A stretch of 64,000 nt of DNA from Streptomyces olivaceus (GCF_000721235.1 NZ_JOFH01000007.1:145070-209069); one strand, 5' to 3'; shown: positions 1-9,167, numbered from the stretch's first letter. The notes: generated from the sequence alone by a model not told the origin. A program made the numbers and translations.

Positions 1-631
1 CCTTTGGCGCGCGCACAAGCTCTGGCGTGTCCGCTGCGGTCAGAGTCCCAGAGGATCAGCATCTTGACGAACACCGCACCTACTCAATGAGTCTTTCGCT
101 CAGCCCGTCAAGACACGACGTCCGGGCCCCGCTCGCGACTGTCTGGGCCGGCCGGTGCCAGGGCGTCGGTGATCGTACGGGCGTCGCCCTCACAATGAAG
201 GCTTTCAGGAAGCCATCTCAACCTGTGTCTGCGTGCCTGAGGTAGCACACGAGGGCGCAGGAAATGTCCGTGAAGGCGGGACAAAGGGCTCTGAGGCAAG
301 CGCATCAGCGTGCGTACAGCCCGAAGAGGTCGGGTCCAGCGAACGGACAGAACACCGACGATGGATCGTCCTGCGTCGTCCACGCGATACAGAGTTCCAC
401 CTGGAGTCCGGCCCCGGATACGGGCTCTTCACCGGATCAGGAACCTGCGGTGGGCCGTCGACTTCGCTACCTCGAAGCACGGCGACAGCACCTTGCACTG
501 TCACTACGCACAGGCATGGTCATTCTTCGCGGGACTCGCCGGGCGACTCCCCCTCGTCGGCACCAACCCACCAGCAGGTCCACGCTCAAGCCGTTGACCA
601 TGACGTACGCCGCTGGACTACCAGCGGCTTG
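1..631. other. Left-edge stretch with no recognisable gene
   Basis: I find no reading frame here that resembles a known protein. Several frames stay open for 60 to 145 codons on both strands, but their translations are Arg/Pro/Ser-rich shadows, and the long plus-strand frame from 233 runs antisense through the MazG-like gene. The stretch could hold a decayed gene or a long intergenic region. GC is lower than in the right half of the window. Confidence 0.5.
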
Positions 632-1003
632 TCAGCCTTTGGGCATGGCCTCCAAGGTCCGCTGCAGGCCATCGCCGATGCGATCCATGGTGGCCTCGTA
701 GGCTTCCGGCATATCAACGTCGAGTCGATCGGCGAGTACGAAGACCCACCACAGGCACTCGGCCAGCTTGTGCCGCAGTTCGGCGTCCACGTCACCGTCG
801 ATGCCCCAGGTGCTCTCGGCGGCCAGCACCAGGCGCCCGACGTAGGCTGCGTCGTTCGTGAAGCCGAGCGCGAGTTCCGGCAGTGTCCAGGTCCGGCCCA
901 GAATGCGCTGCTCGATCTGCTCGTACTGGGCTCGGACCTGCAGCGCCCTGTCCTCGGCCTCGATGAGGCCGGCCTTCTCGTCGTGTGTCGGCATCTCGTT
1001 CAT
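632..1003 (-). CDS. MazG-like nucleotide pyrophosphohydrolase family protein
   Basis: A 123-residue all-alpha protein. The segment ELRHKLAECLWWVFVLADRL resembles the second metal-binding helix of MazG/dUTPase-like all-alpha NTP pyrophosphatases (the ExxD-type motif in ELADVLWYVLVLA-like sequences), and an acidic helix (WTLPELALGF) lies before it. Such enzymes hydrolyse non-canonical or excess NTPs to NMP and pyrophosphate. The start at MNEMPTHDE is chosen over an in-frame ATG 10 codons upstream because family similarity begins after it. It is the last gene of a minus-strand run and follows the alkylation-repair gene, so a nucleotide-pool or DNA-damage role is an inference. Substrate is unknown. 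Confidence 0.7.
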   Translation of the reverse strand: MNEMPTHDEKAGLIEAEDRALQVRAQYEQIEQRILGRTWTLPELALGFTNDAAYVGRLVLAAESTWGIDGDVDAELRHKLAECLWWVFVLADRLDVDMPEAYEATMDRIGDGLQRTLEAMPKG

Positions 1004-1191
1004 TGAGGGTCCCTCCGGGGCAATCGATGTCACTGACGACGCTAGAGGCAGATGCGGACGAATTTGGTCCTGGTCTGTCGGTGTGGTGATGAGGTCTGTC
1101 GGCAGACGGGTGACACACGATGCGAGGTGAACGTGGCCGGTGATCGCCTACAGGGGCCCGGAGACCGCCCCGCTTCCCTCCGTGCCGCACG

Positions 1192-2307
1192 TCACGGTGT
1201 GTCCGTGGGGGCCAGTTCGAATGCGGCCCGGTCGGACTCGACTCCGTTGATCTGGAGGGAGATTGCGTGCCGCCCCGGGTAGTAGCGCCGTGTCGTGATC
1301 GGCCGGAACGAGTGCTCCCGCATCACCTCCGTCTGTTCACCCGGTGCGAGGGTTCGGGTGGCGAGTTTGAAGGTCTTACCGGTCAGGGTTCCGTTGGCCT
1401 TGCGGTGATGCACGATGTAGTCGATCGTCAGCCGCGCCGCAGAAGCACCTACGTTGCGGATTGAGGCGGTGAGCTGGACACTCTCGCCAAGAGGGACGAC
1501 GTCCCGGTCCAGTCGGGGCCCGACCACGTCCAGGACCGCGGGAGCGAAACCGAGCAGTTCCAGTGCACCAAGGTGGCCGCGCTTGATGAGCGTGCGCAGC
1601 CCGTGCCGCACCAGGCGCTCCGTGGTGGCGTCAGGACTGTCCAGCCAGCGGCGCGCCGTGTCGACGACGACCTCGGGATGGTCGCGGCTGAGGTCGTTGA
1701 GGTGGTTGGCGACCGAGCGGCGTACGTATGCGCTCTCGTCCCGGTAGAGGGTGTCCAGGATGGGGACCGTCGCTCCGGGACGGGTCAGGATCTGCGGCAC
1801 CCGTACCGCCCAGGGGAGGTAGGGACGGGTGCCTTCGGAGGCGAGCCTGCGCACGTCGGGGTCTGCCGATCCGGTCCAGTCGCTCACGATGGTGTTGAGC
1901 GCCCGGTCGAGGTCGTGTCGCAGCAGTGTTCTGATCGCGAACTCGGAGGAGAGTCGCCCGGTGAGCTCGGCGAGGAGTGCCATCGCGTCGTCGAAGGGGG
2001 CGGTCTCGCCTTCCTGGACGGCGCGGGTGGCGAGCGCGCTGGTGACCGGCCAGATCAACCATCCGGTGAACTGAGGTGCGTTGTCCCGGGCTGTTCGAAC
2101 CGTCCGGGCGAGTGTGGCGTAATCGCCCGGCAGGTCGGTCAGCAGTGCGTCGCGCAGCAGGTCGGCGCGCTGTCTGAGTGCCAGCGGGCCGATCTGCCGT
2201 GCTGCCGCGTGCAGTGCCGTGAGGGTGGTGTCCGGAGCGGCGGCCCGGATGGCGTGCGTGAGGTTCTGCACGGTGTGGCGGCTGATGAGTTCGTCGGCGA
2301 ACGGCAT
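1192..2307 (-). CDS. DNA alkylation repair protein, AlkC-like HEAT-repeat glycosylase
   Basis: A 371-residue protein. Residues about 1-260 form alpha-helical repeats of AlkC/AlkD type (for example DESAYVRRSVANHLNDLSRDHPEVVVDTARRWL). Residues about 265-365 are a beta-rich domain (VQLTASIRNVGASAARLTIDYIVHH), fitting the immunoglobulin-like C-terminal domain known in AlkC. AlkC enzymes excise positively charged alkylated bases such as 3-methyladenine without base flipping. The ATG at 2307 lies 13 bases downstream of the stop of the preceding small ABM-like gene, so the two are probably co-transcribed. Confidence 0.85.
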   Translation of the reverse strand: MPFADELISRHTVQNLTHAIRAAAPDTTLTALHAAARQIGPLALRQRADLLRDALLTDLPGDYATLARTVRTARDNAPQFTGWLIWPVTSALATRAVQEGETAPFDDAMALLAELTGRLSSEFAIRTLLRHDLDRALNTIVSDWTGSADPDVRRLASEGTRPYLPWAVRVPQILTRPGATVPILDTLYRDESAYVRRSVANHLNDLSRDHPEVVVDTARRWLDSPDATTERLVRHGLRTLIKRGHLGALELLGFAPAVLDVVGPRLDRDVVPLGESVQLTASIRNVGASAARLTIDYIVHHRKANGTLTGKTFKLATRTLAPGEQTEVMREHSFRPITTRRYYPGRHAISLQINGVESDRAAFELAPTDTP

Positions 2308-2320
2308 GCTGGTCTCTCCG

Positions 2321-2623
2321 TCATGTGACGTGGTGCAGTGCGGTGGTGAGCTGCCAGTCCACGCTGTCGTGGTCGATCGTGGCGTGGACGGGAGAGTCCG
2401 CCATCTCGCCGGTGATGCCGACGGCGCCGGTGCGGGCGTGCGGCAGGCTGTCGTAGGCGACGATGTCGATGACGCGTCCGTCGTCGGTCTCGACGATGCG
2501 TCGCCACAGGAAGCCGGGCTGTCGCTTCAGGTAGGCGTCGATGTCCGCGTTCGCCTTCACGAAGTCGTCGGCGGTGAGGCCCGGTGCTGGGCGCAAGGTG
2601 GTGATCTCGAGTGTCTCGGCCAT
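2321..2623 (-). CDS. Dimeric alpha/beta-barrel (antibiotic biosynthesis monooxygenase-like) protein
   Basis: A 100-residue protein starting MAETLEITTLRPAPGLTADD. The beta-alpha-beta-beta pattern, with a FLWRRIVETDDGRVIDIVAYDS core, resembles the ABM/ferredoxin-like dimeric barrel fold. I see no cofactor motif, so catalytic activity is uncertain. The ATG at 2623 is preferred because the upstream extension would enter the aldo/keto reductase gene. It sits 40 bases after that gene and 13 bases before alkC on the same strand, suggesting one transcript. Confidence 0.65.
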   Translation of the reverse strand: MAETLEITTLRPAPGLTADDFVKANADIDAYLKRQPGFLWRRIVETDDGRVIDIVAYDSLPHARTGAVGITGEMADSPVHATIDHDSVDWQLTTALHHVT

Positions 2624-2663
2624 GGTGTGTTCCGTTCTCGTCACGCAGTGCTGTTGAGGGAGG

Positions 2664-3719
2664 TCAGCGAACGAACGCCTTGGCGGACAGGCCGTTGACC
2701 GTGGTGTCACCCTGCTGGAAGCCGACCATGGACTCGATCATGCTGTGCGGGTAGTCGAGGGTGGGTGCCGTGAGGCTGTTCAGTGCGGTGATCTGCGTGT
2801 CGGTGAGCGTGATGTCGAGCGAGGCGAGATTGGCGGCCAGCTGCTCTTGGGTCCGGGCGCCGACCAGGGTGGATGTCACCTCGGAGCGCTGCCGGACCCA
2901 GGCGAGCGCCACGGCTGCCACTGTCGTACCGAAGCTGTCGGCGATCTCCCGCAGGGCGTCGAGGAGGACGTAGGTCGGTTCGCTCAGGTAGGAGGCGGCG
3001 TACGCGGTGCGCCCGGAACCGGCTACCTCGGTGGTGGTGCGCGAGTACTTGCCGGACAGGACGCCGCTGGCCAGCGGGCTCCACGGTGTGATGCCGAGGC
3101 CGAAGCGGCGGGCGACTCCGAAGGTCTCGCCCTCGACGCTACGGGCGAGCAGGGAGTACTCGACCTGGAGTGCGGCGACGGGCTCCCACTCCCGCAGCCG
3201 GGCGGTGGTAGCAGCCTCGGCGACCCACCAGGCGGGCACGTTGGACAGGCCGATGGCATTGACCTTGCCCGCGTGGACCAGATCGGTGAGGGTGGAAAGG
3301 GTCTCCTCGACGGGAGTGTGCCGGTCCCACTGGTGCATCCAGTAGAGGTCGATGTAGTCGGTATTCAACCGCCGCAGAGATGCGTCCAGTTGGGCGCGGA
3401 TCGCCTTGCGGCCGGCCCCGCCGGAGTTGGGGTCGTCGGCCGCCATGCTGCCGCCGAACTTCGTCGCCAGGACGACGCGGTCACGGCGGCCGGGACGCTG
3501 GGCGAAGTAGCGGCCCAGGGTCTCTTCGGAGGCGCCGCCGTTGTACATGTTCGCGGTGTCCACGAAGTTGCCACCGGCGTCGAGGTAGTGGTCCAGCAGC
3601 CCGAACGAGGTCTCGGGGCCGGAACCCCAGCTGCCGTCGTCGAAGTTCATCGCGCCGAAGGCGAGAGGGCTCACGCGGAGCCCCGAGCGGCCAAGGGTGC
3701 GGTACGAGGTGAGTGACAT
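2664..3719 (-). CDS. Aldo/keto reductase
   Basis: A 351-residue TIM-barrel NADPH-dependent oxidoreductase, the usual family length. The catalytic tetrad can be read as Asp54 and Tyr59 (FVDTANMYNGG), Lys87 (LATKFGG) and His129 (YWMHQWDR). The cofactor-binding end is visible around VGARTQEQLAANLASLDITL near residue 300. It reduces a carbonyl substrate that cannot be named from sequence. It is transcribed away from gnd, with 168 bases between them containing two perfect short palindromes (3781-3795 and 3834-3850) that look like operators for this promoter. Confidence 0.9.
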   Translation of the reverse strand: MSLTSYRTLGRSGLRVSPLAFGAMNFDDGSWGSGPETSFGLLDHYLDAGGNFVDTANMYNGGASEETLGRYFAQRPGRRDRVVLATKFGGSMAADDPNSGGAGRKAIRAQLDASLRRLNTDYIDLYWMHQWDRHTPVEETLSTLTDLVHAGKVNAIGLSNVPAWWVAEAATTARLREWEPVAALQVEYSLLARSVEGETFGVARRFGLGITPWSPLASGVLSGKYSRTTTEVAGSGRTAYAASYLSEPTYVLLDALREIADSFGTTVAAVALAWVRQRSEVTSTLVGARTQEQLAANLASLDITLTDTQITALNSLTAPTLDYPHSMIESMVGFQQGDTTVNGLSAKAFVR

Positions 3720-3780
3720 GGTGCTTCCTTCTGGGTTCTCGGAATCTCAGAACTGCGGATGCGGGATAGTCCGCGGTGGG

Positions 3781-3850
3781 GTGTGGACTCCACACTCGCC
3801 GACAGGGCCCCGAAGAGGGAGGTTGTGCGAGGGTGGGTGTGCCACACCCA
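3781..3850. promoter_or_regulatory. Two perfect palindromes upstream of the aldo/keto reductase
   Basis: GTGTGGA-C-TCCACAC lies at 3781-3795 (7-base arms, one central base) and TGGGTGTG-C-CACACCCA at 3834-3850 (8-base arms, one central base). Both share GTGTG...CACAC arms. They sit 62 and 115 bases upstream of the reductase start and just beyond the gnd stop. A related sequence, TGGGTG-CCAC-ACACCCA, lies at 6921-6937 before the SnoaL-like gene, so one regulator may control both. The regulator is unknown; the neighbouring MmyB-type protein is a candidate. Confidence 0.5.
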
Positions 3851-3887
3851 GGCAGACCGTCGGTGACTGTGGACGTGACGGTCCGGA

Positions 3888-5327
3888 TCAGGCGTCTGTT
3901 TCGGGGCGGTCGGGATGCGCCCAGTGCGTGTGGAAGGCGCCCTGCCGGTCGGTACGCCGGTAGGTGTGAGCGCCGAAATAGTCCCGCTGGCCCTGCAGCA
4001 GCGCGGCGGGCAGCCGGTCAGCCCGCAGAGTGTCGTAGTACGACAGTGCCGCGGCGAACGCGGGAGCGGGGACACCACGTCGGGCAGCGGTGGCGACGAC
4101 CTCGCGCCAGGGAACCTGGGCTGCGGTGATCTCCTCGGCGAACCCGGACTCGGCCAGCAGGCTGACGAGGTCGGGGGCGGCCTTGTGCGCCGTGCGGATG
4201 CGGTCGAGGAAGGCGGCGCGGATGATGCAGCCGCCTCGCCAGATGCCGGCCACCGCTCCGAAGTCGATGTCCCAGCCGTATGCGAGCGCGGCGTCTTGGA
4301 TCATGGTGAAGCCCTGGTCGTACGCGATGACCTTGCAGGCGTACAGCGCCTGCTCGACCTGTGACGTGAAGCGTTCTGCCTCGGAGCGACTCTTCGGTAC
4401 GTGCAGACCGCCGGGCAGCGGACGATATGCGGTACGCAGGGCGGACTGTCCGGACGCCGCGCGTGCGAAGGTCGCCTGCGCGATGGCCGTGACAGGGGAG
4501 CCGAGGTCGAGGGCGGTCTGTACGGTCCAGCGGCCTGTGCCCTTCTGTCCGGCGGCATCGGCGACCACGTCGACGAAGGGCCTGCCAGTGTCGGCATCCG
4601 TGTGGGAGAGCACCTCAGCGGTGATCTCGATCAGATAGGAGTTCAGTCGCCCCTTGTTCCAGGTGCGGAAGATCTCGGCGATCTCGGCCGGACTGTACTG
4701 AGCCACTTGGCGAAGGAGGTCGTAGGCTTCGGCGATGAGCTGCATGTCGGCGTACTCGATGCCGTTGTGGACCATCTTCACGAAATGACCGGCGCCGTCG
4801 GACCCGATATGCGTGCTGCAGGCCTCCCCGTGGACATGAGCACTGATGCTCTCGAACATGGGGCCCAGGACGGCGTAGGCATCCTTCGAACCGCCCACCA
4901 TGAGGGACGGCCCGTTCAGCGCGCCCTCCTCACCGCCGGAGACCCCTGCTCCGACGAAGTGGATACCGCGTGCACGCAGACCCGTCTCACGACGCCGGGT
5001 GTCGGCGAAGTGGGCGTTCCCGCCGTCGATGATCATGTCTCCGGACTCCAGCAGCGGGGCGAACTCGTCGATGACCGCGTCCGTGGCCGCGCCCGCCTGC
5101 ACCATGATCATGAGGCGGCGGGGACGCTGCAGGGCATCGACGAAATCCCGGGCCGTTTCGGCCGGTACGAAGGTGCCCTCGTGACCGAACTCGTCCATGA
5201 GGGCTCTGGTACGCGACGCGGTCCGGTTGTGGACGGCGACCGTGTAGCCGTGTCGGGCGAAGTTGCGGGCCAGGTTTCGGCCCATCACCGCGAGTCCGGT
5301 GACTCCGATGTGCGCACGTGTGTTCAT
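3888..5327 (-). CDS. gnd: 6-phosphogluconate dehydrogenase, decarboxylating
   Basis: A 479-residue enzyme of the long (about 470-residue) NADP type. It oxidatively decarboxylates 6-phosphogluconate to ribulose 5-phosphate in the pentose phosphate pathway. The N-terminal Rossmann motif is GVTGLAVMGRNLARN. The substrate segment KMVHNGIEYADMQLIAEAY and the family signature IWRGGCIIRAAFLDRI are present. The start MNTRAHIG at 5327 follows AAAGAGA and matches the family N-terminus. An alternative ATG at 5387 would overlap the stop of the upstream regulator by four bases (ATGA) and add 20 residues, so translational coupling is possible. No other pentose phosphate gene is nearby, so this may be an accessory paralogue. 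Confidence 0.93.
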   Translation of the reverse strand: MNTRAHIGVTGLAVMGRNLARNFARHGYTVAVHNRTASRTRALMDEFGHEGTFVPAETARDFVDALQRPRRLMIMVQAGAATDAVIDEFAPLLESGDMIIDGGNAHFADTRRRETGLRARGIHFVGAGVSGGEEGALNGPSLMVGGSKDAYAVLGPMFESISAHVHGEACSTHIGSDGAGHFVKMVHNGIEYADMQLIAEAYDLLRQVAQYSPAEIAEIFRTWNKGRLNSYLIEITAEVLSHTDADTGRPFVDVVADAAGQKGTGRWTVQTALDLGSPVTAIAQATFARAASGQSALRTAYRPLPGGLHVPKSRSEAERFTSQVEQALYACKVIAYDQGFTMIQDAALAYGWDIDFGAVAGIWRGGCIIRAAFLDRIRTAHKAAPDLVSLLAESGFAEEITAAQVPWREVVATAARRGVPAPAFAAALSYYDTLRADRLPAALLQGQRDYFGAHTYRRTDRQGAFHTHWAHPDRPETDA

Positions 5328-5383
5328 GGTGATCTCTTTCTCTGCCGCCTGTACGGGGGGAGACGAGTAGGCGGTCGTGGTTG

Positions 5384-6292
5384 TCATGGCTGCTGTCCGC
5401 CCATGGCCGCGAGGTAGGTGAAGGACTCGGCACTGCGACTTCCCGGGGCGGGAGCTCCGACCAGCAGGTGCTGTCCCGGGACGGCCGCCACGCCATGGAC
5501 GCGGTACGAGAGCTCGATGTGTCCGGCTGCCGGGTGGACCACCCTTCTGTACGCGTGGTCCAGGCCGATCGCCGCGCCGTTCTCCCAGCGCCTCGCGAAG
5601 TCGGCCGACCCGGCGGACAGTCCGGTCACGAGGTCCGCGATGTCGGTGTCCTGGGGCAGCCGGACGGCGTTGAGACGCAGCGTGTGCAGCGAGCCGGCGG
5701 CGGCCACAGGCCATTCGGTGAAGTAGGTGCGCGCCTCGGGGTGTGTGAAGAGGATCCGGAGCAGGTTCTGATCGGTGCCGGCCTCGTCGGTGCCGGCGAA
5801 GGGGGACAGCAGTGTTCGGGCGTGCGCGTTGGCCGCCAGGATGTCGAAGCTGGGACTCAGTACGTAGGCCGCTGTCTGGTGAGAAGCGTCCAGTATGTGC
5901 AGTAGTTCCGGGTGCACCTGTCCGCGGGCGGTGTCGGGACGCAGGTTCGGGTTGAGTCCGGCGAGACGGAACAGGTGGCTTCGTGCGTCGGGGGGCAGAC
6001 GAAGGGCCTGGGCGAGGGATTCGGCGATCGGGGGCGAAGGGTGTCGCTCCCGGCCCTGCTCCAGTCGGCTGTAGTAGTCGGCGCTGACGTGTGCCAGGAC
6101 CGCCACCTCCTGCCGGCGCAGTCCATCCACCCGACGGCGGCGACCACCGGTGCCCAGGCCGACGTCCGAGGGAGCCAGCCGGGACCTGCGGGCCCGAAGG
6201 AACTCCCCCAGGGAGTTCTCCTGCGGCTCCCCGGCATGCCCGCGGGTTCGTGCCGACCCAACGGGCACCATGGAGGGCACACGCATGCGCAT
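5384..6292 (-). CDS. MmyB-type helix-turn-helix transcriptional regulator (first copy)
   Basis: 302 residues. The N-terminal XRE helix-turn-helix contains VDGLRRQEVAVLAHVSADYYSRLEQGRERHPS. The C-terminal half (ILDASHQTAAYVLSPSFDILAANAHARTLLSPF...) is the MmyB ligand-binding PAS-like domain seen in many actinobacterial regulators that pair with dehydrogenases. AAGGAG five bases before the ATG at 6292 supports that start. It lies directly upstream of gnd on the same strand and is closely similar in layout to the product at 9266-10108. Ligand and targets are unknown; fatty-acid-like ligands have been seen in this domain family. Confidence 0.9.
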   Translation of the reverse strand: MRMRVPSMVPVGSARTRGHAGEPQENSLGEFLRARRSRLAPSDVGLGTGGRRRRVDGLRRQEVAVLAHVSADYYSRLEQGRERHPSPPIAESLAQALRLPPDARSHLFRLAGLNPNLRPDTARGQVHPELLHILDASHQTAAYVLSPSFDILAANAHARTLLSPFAGTDEAGTDQNLLRILFTHPEARTYFTEWPVAAAGSLHTLRLNAVRLPQDTDIADLVTGLSAGSADFARRWENGAAIGLDHAYRRVVHPAAGHIELSYRVHGVAAVPGQHLLVGAPAPGSRSAESFTYLAAMGGQQP

Positions 6293-6361
6293 CCGAACTC
6301 CTTCTCGGCTCGGCGCACCGGAAGCCGGCGTGCCCGACGCGAGCCGGCCCTTCGGTGCGCT

Positions 6362-6823
6362 TCAGGCGTCCTGCGGGGTTTTGAGGTGGTATCGGGTGTC
6401 GCCGGTGAAGTCGATGGTGACCTCACGCCGGGCGAAGGACCACGCCCCCTCACGCCGCTCGAAGCGGTCGCGGTAGCGTCCGCCCGCCACCATCTGCAGC
6501 GGCAGGAGGCCGGGCACTGCCTGGAGGATGTTGTAGTACGACCGCGCTTCCGCGCTGTCGTCGTCCTCGTTCACCTCGATGAGGATGTTCGTCGTGATGT
6601 GCCGGGTACGCAGGGTCCCGTCGTCGTGCACGACCAGCATCGAGCTGATCAGGTTCTCGATGGCCTTACCGCCCCGGAGGCTCACCTCGCCCGACACGAA
6701 CTCCGCGTTCTCGAAGAGTGCGCCGAACTCCGCGAAGTCGCCCTCGTCGACGAGGTGCGAGTAGCGGGCGATGAGGTTCTCGATCTGTCGGGCGCTGGAG
6801 ATCGAGGAGGTGGAAGCAGACAT
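6362..6823 (-). CDS. SnoaL-like (NTF2-fold) protein
   Basis: 153 residues. The pattern IENLIARYSHLVDEGDFAEFGALFENAEF near the N-terminus and TRHITTNILIEV...ARSYYNILQ in the middle is typical of SnoaL-like proteins with an NTF2 cone fold, many of which are small hydratases, cyclases or ring-hydroxylating subunits. No catalytic assignment can be made. The start MSASTSSIS at 6823 follows GAAAGG. It lies between the saccharopine-dehydrogenase-like gene and the first MmyB regulator, so it may act in the same oxidative pathway (inference). Confidence 0.8.
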   Translation of the reverse strand: MSASTSSISSARQIENLIARYSHLVDEGDFAEFGALFENAEFVSGEVSLRGGKAIENLISSMLVVHDDGTLRTRHITTNILIEVNEDDDSAEARSYYNILQAVPGLLPLQMVAGGRYRDRFERREGAWSFARREVTIDFTGDTRYHLKTPQDA

Positions 6824-6920
6824 GGCAGTGGCCTTTCGACGGGGGGGGATTCGCTCGCCCCGGCGGGCGAACACCCTCAGTCTGTTCGCGCGGCGACCGG
6901 CCAGGAAGGACCCGTCTTCC

Positions 6921-6937
6921 TGGGTGCCACACACCCA
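6921..6937. promoter_or_regulatory. Inverted repeat upstream of the SnoaL-like gene
   Basis: TGGGTG and CACCCA arms flank a short centre, about 100 bases upstream of the SnoaL-like start. The arms match those of the perfect palindrome at 3834-3850, which suggests a shared operator. This rests on pattern only. Confidence 0.35.
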
Positions 6938-6983
6938 TGTTCCACTCGGAATCCGCGGGTGGACCGGCCCACCCGCGCGTCCC

Positions 6984-8012
6984 CTACAGGTCCTTGATCT
7001 GCGAGTCACCAACGGCGAGAGCCAGTTCGGGGCCATAGGCGGAGGAAGGCGACTGGAAACCGGGCGTGAAGGAGCCGGCCAGCACGCGGCGGGCGATCTC
7101 CACAGCGGAGAGCTGGGTGAACCGGTAACCGGTCGGTGTGTCGATCAGGGAACGGACCACGCTGCCGTCCCGGCCGGTGACCTCGGCCACGACCTTGCTG
7201 CGTCCCACCTCCCGCTCCTGTGCGGTGGGCCCGTCGGGCAGCGTCGAGAGGTCCAGGTCGATGGGGAGCGGCTGGCCGAGCTGCACGTACACCTCGATCG
7301 AGGGCACGCCCGTGGCGTAGTGGCTGGTGATCAGGTCGCCCATGGACACGGACACGCACTCCTCCGGGCCCTCGTCACCGAAGTCGAACGCGGCCGCCTT
7401 GGGTTCCGGCAACGCGACGATGTCCCCGTCCCTGCGGACCAGCACGCCCAGGTCACCGATGCCCTCGGTGGCGCTGACGATCGACCCTCGGGAGAAGAGG
7501 TTCAGCCCCTCCGACTCCTCGGGGGTCGCGCTGAGGAGCTTGAGCGCCAGGCGCAGACTGACGGGCTCGGGGACACGCGCCACGGCGTGGGCGGCCACGC
7601 AGTCGCTGGGCACGACGTCCCATCCTGCGCCGGACATGACCATCACGCCGGCGGTCGCGGCCTCGGCGTGCCGGGAGCGTGCGGCGGCGAACACGTCGTA
7701 TTCGGCGGTGGTGTCAAGGTAGTGCACACCCTTGTCGATGCAGGCGTCCATCAGCGGGCCCGCGGTGCGGTGGAAGGGGCCGGCGATGTTCAGGACCACG
7801 GTGATGCCGTCGAGCGCGTCGCGCAGGAGTGCGGGGTCGTCGACCGTGAAAGCGCGGCTGTCGACGCCGAGTTCCTCACCGAGTGCCTTGACGCGCTCCT
7901 GGTTGCGGCCGGCCACGACGACGTCGAGGCCCGACTCCTTGGCGTGCTCGGCGACAAGCTTCCCGGTGTAACCGGTGGCTCCGTAGACCAGCAGGCGGGG
8001 GGTGGCTGACAT
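6984..8012 (-). CDS. Saccharopine dehydrogenase-like NADP-binding protein (possible trans-acting enoyl reductase)
   Basis: 342 residues. The N-terminal Rossmann fold starts LLVYGATGYTGKLVAEHAKESGL, a GxTGxxG nucleotide-binding motif, followed by VVVAGRNQERVKALGEELGV. The family includes saccharopine reductases and the trans-acting enoyl reductases that work with polyketide synthases, but no synthase is nearby. The start MSATPRL at 8012 is chosen because homology begins there; upstream codons are not family-like. The WYL regulator gene lies 174 bases upstream on the same strand and may control it. Confidence 0.8.
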   Translation of the reverse strand: MSATPRLLVYGATGYTGKLVAEHAKESGLDVVVAGRNQERVKALGEELGVDSRAFTVDDPALLRDALDGITVVLNIAGPFHRTAGPLMDACIDKGVHYLDTTAEYDVFAAARSRHAEAATAGVMVMSGAGWDVVPSDCVAAHAVARVPEPVSLRLALKLLSATPEESEGLNLFSRGSIVSATEGIGDLGVLVRRDGDIVALPEPKAAAFDFGDEGPEECVSVSMGDLITSHYATGVPSIEVYVQLGQPLPIDLDLSTLPDGPTAQEREVGRSKVVAEVTGRDGSVVRSLIDTPTGYRFTQLSAVEIARRVLAGSFTPGFQSPSSAYGPELALAVGDSQIKDL

Positions 8013-8186
8013 GATGCGCTCCCATGAACAGGTAAGAAGTGGGACTGCGGGAAAGGCCGGTCCCGAGCGGTGACGCGCTCGGCGCTGTGTGCCTTGCATC
8101 CAGGCTAGGAGCAGACCCGGACACGTGCGGTCCTGGTTTCTCACCGGTCGCTGCTTGGGACCCGCGCCGTCGTCAGAAGCGGCTCG

Positions 8187-9167
8187 TCACTGCTGCTCGT
8201 CGGCTTTCCGCCGGCCCGCTTCGTTTCCTCGATACAGAGCGTCGAGCCGGGCGATCAGGGCCTCGCGAACGGAGTCGGGCGACAGGACTTCCAGCGGCGT
8301 GCGAAGGCTGAGGAGGTAACCGGCGAGCTGATCGGGGTCGGACCCGCCGATGCTGATGACCGTCGCGTTGGGCCCGTCGGGTTCGTGGGTGGCGACGATG
8401 GGTGCCACCAGGCGCCGGGCATCGTCGTAGGACAACGGGAGCCGGACGCGGGCGAAGAAGGGATATCCGGTGCGGGTGATGGTGTCGGAGACCAGCTGCG
8501 CGGCGTCCGGGGCGTCCAGCATTTCGACCACTTCCCCGGTGGATTCGACATTCACGACCCGGTCCGCACGGAACGTCCGCCAGGCCGATCGTCCGACGTC
8601 GCGGGCCACGAAGTACCAGTGGGCGCCGGTGTACACGAGGCGGTGCGGATCGACGCACCGGACCGTGGTGGTGCCGTGCATGTCGCGGTAGGTGAGTGTG
8701 GTGCGCTCGGAGGCACGGCAGACGGAGGCCAGGAGCAACAGCACGTCGGAGGACGCCCGGGGCGTCTCGCAGCGCGGGGTGTGCTCGACGGTGGCGTCGA
8801 GGCCCGCCAGCCGCCTCGCCATCCGGGTGGGGAGGATCTGCCGCAGCTTCAGCAGTGCCGACAGTGCTGCCGGGTCAGCGCCGAGTGCTGCACCGTGTGC
8901 GGCTTCCCTGAGCGCCACGGCCACGGCGAAGACCTCGTCGTCGTCCAGGTTCAGCGGCGGCATGCGGTTGCCCGCGCCGAAGCGGTAGCCGCCGCCCGGC
9001 CCCGGCACGGACTCCACGCCGTAGCCGAGCTCACGCAGCTTGTCGACGTCCCGGCGCACCGTGCGTTCGGTGACGTCCAGTTGCCGTGCGAGTTCCGCGT
9101 TGGACCAGGTGGGTCTGCTCGACAGCAAGGACACCAACCGAAGCAGCCGAGCGGAAGTGGTGATCAT
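8187..9167 (-). CDS. YafY-family (HTH plus WYL domain) transcriptional regulator
   Basis: 326 residues. An N-terminal winged helix (WSNAELARQLDVTERTVRRDVDKLRELGYGVES) is followed by a beta-hairpin wing (PGGGYRFG). The WYL domain follows (VDPHRLVYTGAHWYFVARDVGRSAWRTFRADRV), then a WCX-type C-terminal extension. WYL regulators sense ligands that include nucleic-acid fragments. It lies upstream of the saccharopine-dehydrogenase-like gene in the same direction, a common regulator-target layout for this family. Confidence 0.9.
   Translation of the reverse strand: MITTSARLLRLVSLLSSRPTWSNAELARQLDVTERTVRRDVDKLRELGYGVESVPGPGGGYRFGAGNRMPPLNLDDDEVFAVAVALREAAHGAALGADPAALSALLKLRQILPTRMARRLAGLDATVEHTPRCETPRASSDVLLLLASVCRASERTTLTYRDMHGTTTVRCVDPHRLVYTGAHWYFVARDVGRSAWRTFRADRVVNVESTGEVVEMLDAPDAAQLVSDTITRTGYPFFARVRLPLSYDDARRLVAPIVATHEPDGPNATVISIGGSDPDQLAGYLLSLRTPLEVLSPDSVREALIARLDALYRGNEAGRRKADEQQ

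Noticed and set aside
233..1006. A 257-codon plus-strand open frame at the left edge
   Set aside because: Its second half runs antisense to the MazG-like gene and its first half has no recognisable domain; codon pattern fits a shadow frame.
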